From Astropecten irregularis (lineage: Eukaryota; Echinodermata; Asteroidea; Paxillosida; Astropectinidae): a stretch of DNA of 64,000 nt. The stretch spans positions 16,182,001 through 16,246,000 of the forward strand of contig OZ020244.1 in the NCBI GenBank assembly GCA_963971285.1, read 5' to 3'. A model generated the notes under the pieces. That model saw nothing but the letters and a program-made list of their open reading frames with translations, was not told where the DNA came from and did not search any database. Shown in pieces: positions 63,070-64,000 of this stretch. The translations under genes were made by a program, and so were the position numbers. Position 1 is the first letter of the stretch. The number at the start of each line of letters is the position of its first letter.

Positions 63070-64000
63070 GCCATGGGTAATTGGTAGCTATAAGATAAAC
63101 AATGTTTAGGGATCAACTTCACCAGTCAAAGTTTTTACTATTAAGTACAGTAGCACTAGCAGAATGAAACAAATTTTATTTCCCACACTACCCATTCTCA
63201 ATGTGTAGAACTGGAAGATCGAGGATTATAATTATATTAGATAATAATCTAAAACCTGAAATGACCTTTACGATAAACAGTTGAATTTACAAGGAAAAAA
63301 ATATATGGCTCTCAATACTTTATCATCCCATCCATCTCAGCACATACACATCGTACTGACTCCAGCCTTCAGGATCATACAAAATGTATTATGATAACTT
63401 TCTCATGCCTAAAATAAGTTTAAGATAACGAGCAGAATTTACTGATTCTTTCATGGGTCCTAATAGTAATAATGATTATCCCTGCTGTCCCCTTTCATCT
63501 AATCTTGATAGGACTGCTTTATGTCGTCACTCTGTTACATTGGTGTAGATCGGAAATTCCATTACTTGGAAATAATTCACACTCTTAAAAATAAAATCAG
63601 TTTGCCAAAGTCTCTATTATTTTTAACATCTAAGGCCTTTAGGCTACCATGTACATGTAGTCTTTTCTTTTTCTTTTAGGTACCGAAAAGAGGTACTAGG
63701 CCTACATTGTAAAACTAGTTTACTTGTAATATTAATGATCTTTCTCAGTGAACACCGTGAACAGAACTTAGTCTTTCTTGTCTTGTATTTTTTGGTATCC
63801 ACCATTGTCCACAGTATTACTGGTAACTTTGGTTGGCTAAAATTATTATTGGCTTTCAGCATCAGCAAAAAGCCTTTACCTTTGTTCTGTTTTTTTTTTC
63901 CAGATTCTTATTGTCATTTGAAAGACTTTGCACAGGGGCATTAATTGTCGGTCCCACTTTGATCACATTTAAATTATAAACAGTTGATGTTTTAAAACCA
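63070..64000. other. Non-coding stretch at the right edge
   Basis: No gene, RNA or repeat family is recognised. Acceptor-like pyrimidine tracts ending in AG near 63680 and 63903 are not followed by convincing coding sequence. Confidence 0.4.

Overview
This is a gene-poor, AT-rich stretch of an animal nuclear genome. Spliced genes with long introns, families typical of metazoans (an LRR-Ig receptor, a Bicaudal-D exon, a CYP2-like cytochrome P450) and the mix of mobile elements (Helentron, CsRn1-type Gypsy element, tRNA-derived SINEs, many small TTAA-flanked inverted-repeat elements) point to a marine invertebrate. A deuterostome such as an echinoderm, hemichordate or cephalochordate is my best guess, but the species cannot be fixed from the sequence alone.

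Layout. 0-5 kb: repeats, a SINE, then a complete LRR-Ig transmembrane receptor coding exon (2533-4797, + strand) followed by a 44-bp minisatellite. 5-18.5 kb: almost entirely small inverted-repeat elements, LINE remnants and a 23-bp minisatellite. The one host coding piece is an exon of Bicaudal-D on the minus strand (9390-9851). 19.06-24.70 kb: a nearly complete CsRn1-clade Ty3/Gypsy retrotransposon on the minus strand. It has a 4-bp target duplication, two very similar LTRs, a tRNA-Trp-type primer site and a decayed gag; one LTR carries a 418-bp palindromic insertion.

26.2-37.25 kb: a decayed autonomous Helentron (Helitron2-type) on the plus strand. In order it encodes a PHD finger, a papain-fold protease-like domain resembling the C76 deubiquitinase family, an OTU cysteine protease, a charged tandem-repeat region, a zinc-finger and HUH Rep nuclease, a PIF1-type helicase and an apurinic-like endonuclease. 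A 1559-bp solo LTR sits inside it, and removing it together with one copy of its ATAC duplication restores the reading frame exactly. This element is the most striking object in the window.

39.07-47.91 kb: a CYP2-like P450 gene on the plus strand with the normal splice joints and heme-binding motif. It is broken by in-frame stops, an altered ExxR motif and a 4.1-kb giant inverted repeat inserted in an exon; that repeat itself carries a LINE fragment. 47.9-64 kb: a chain of fold-back elements and minisatellites, two candidate short first coding exons (53779 and 57135) with one candidate second exon (59302), an unusual array of about 18 related short palindromes (58.17-60.09 kb), and repeat-poor non-coding DNA to the end.

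The genes do not form a pathway. The window mostly records nested transposition: TTAA element in TTAA element, LINE in TTAA element, palindrome in LTR, LTR in Helentron, LINE in giant inverted repeat in P450.
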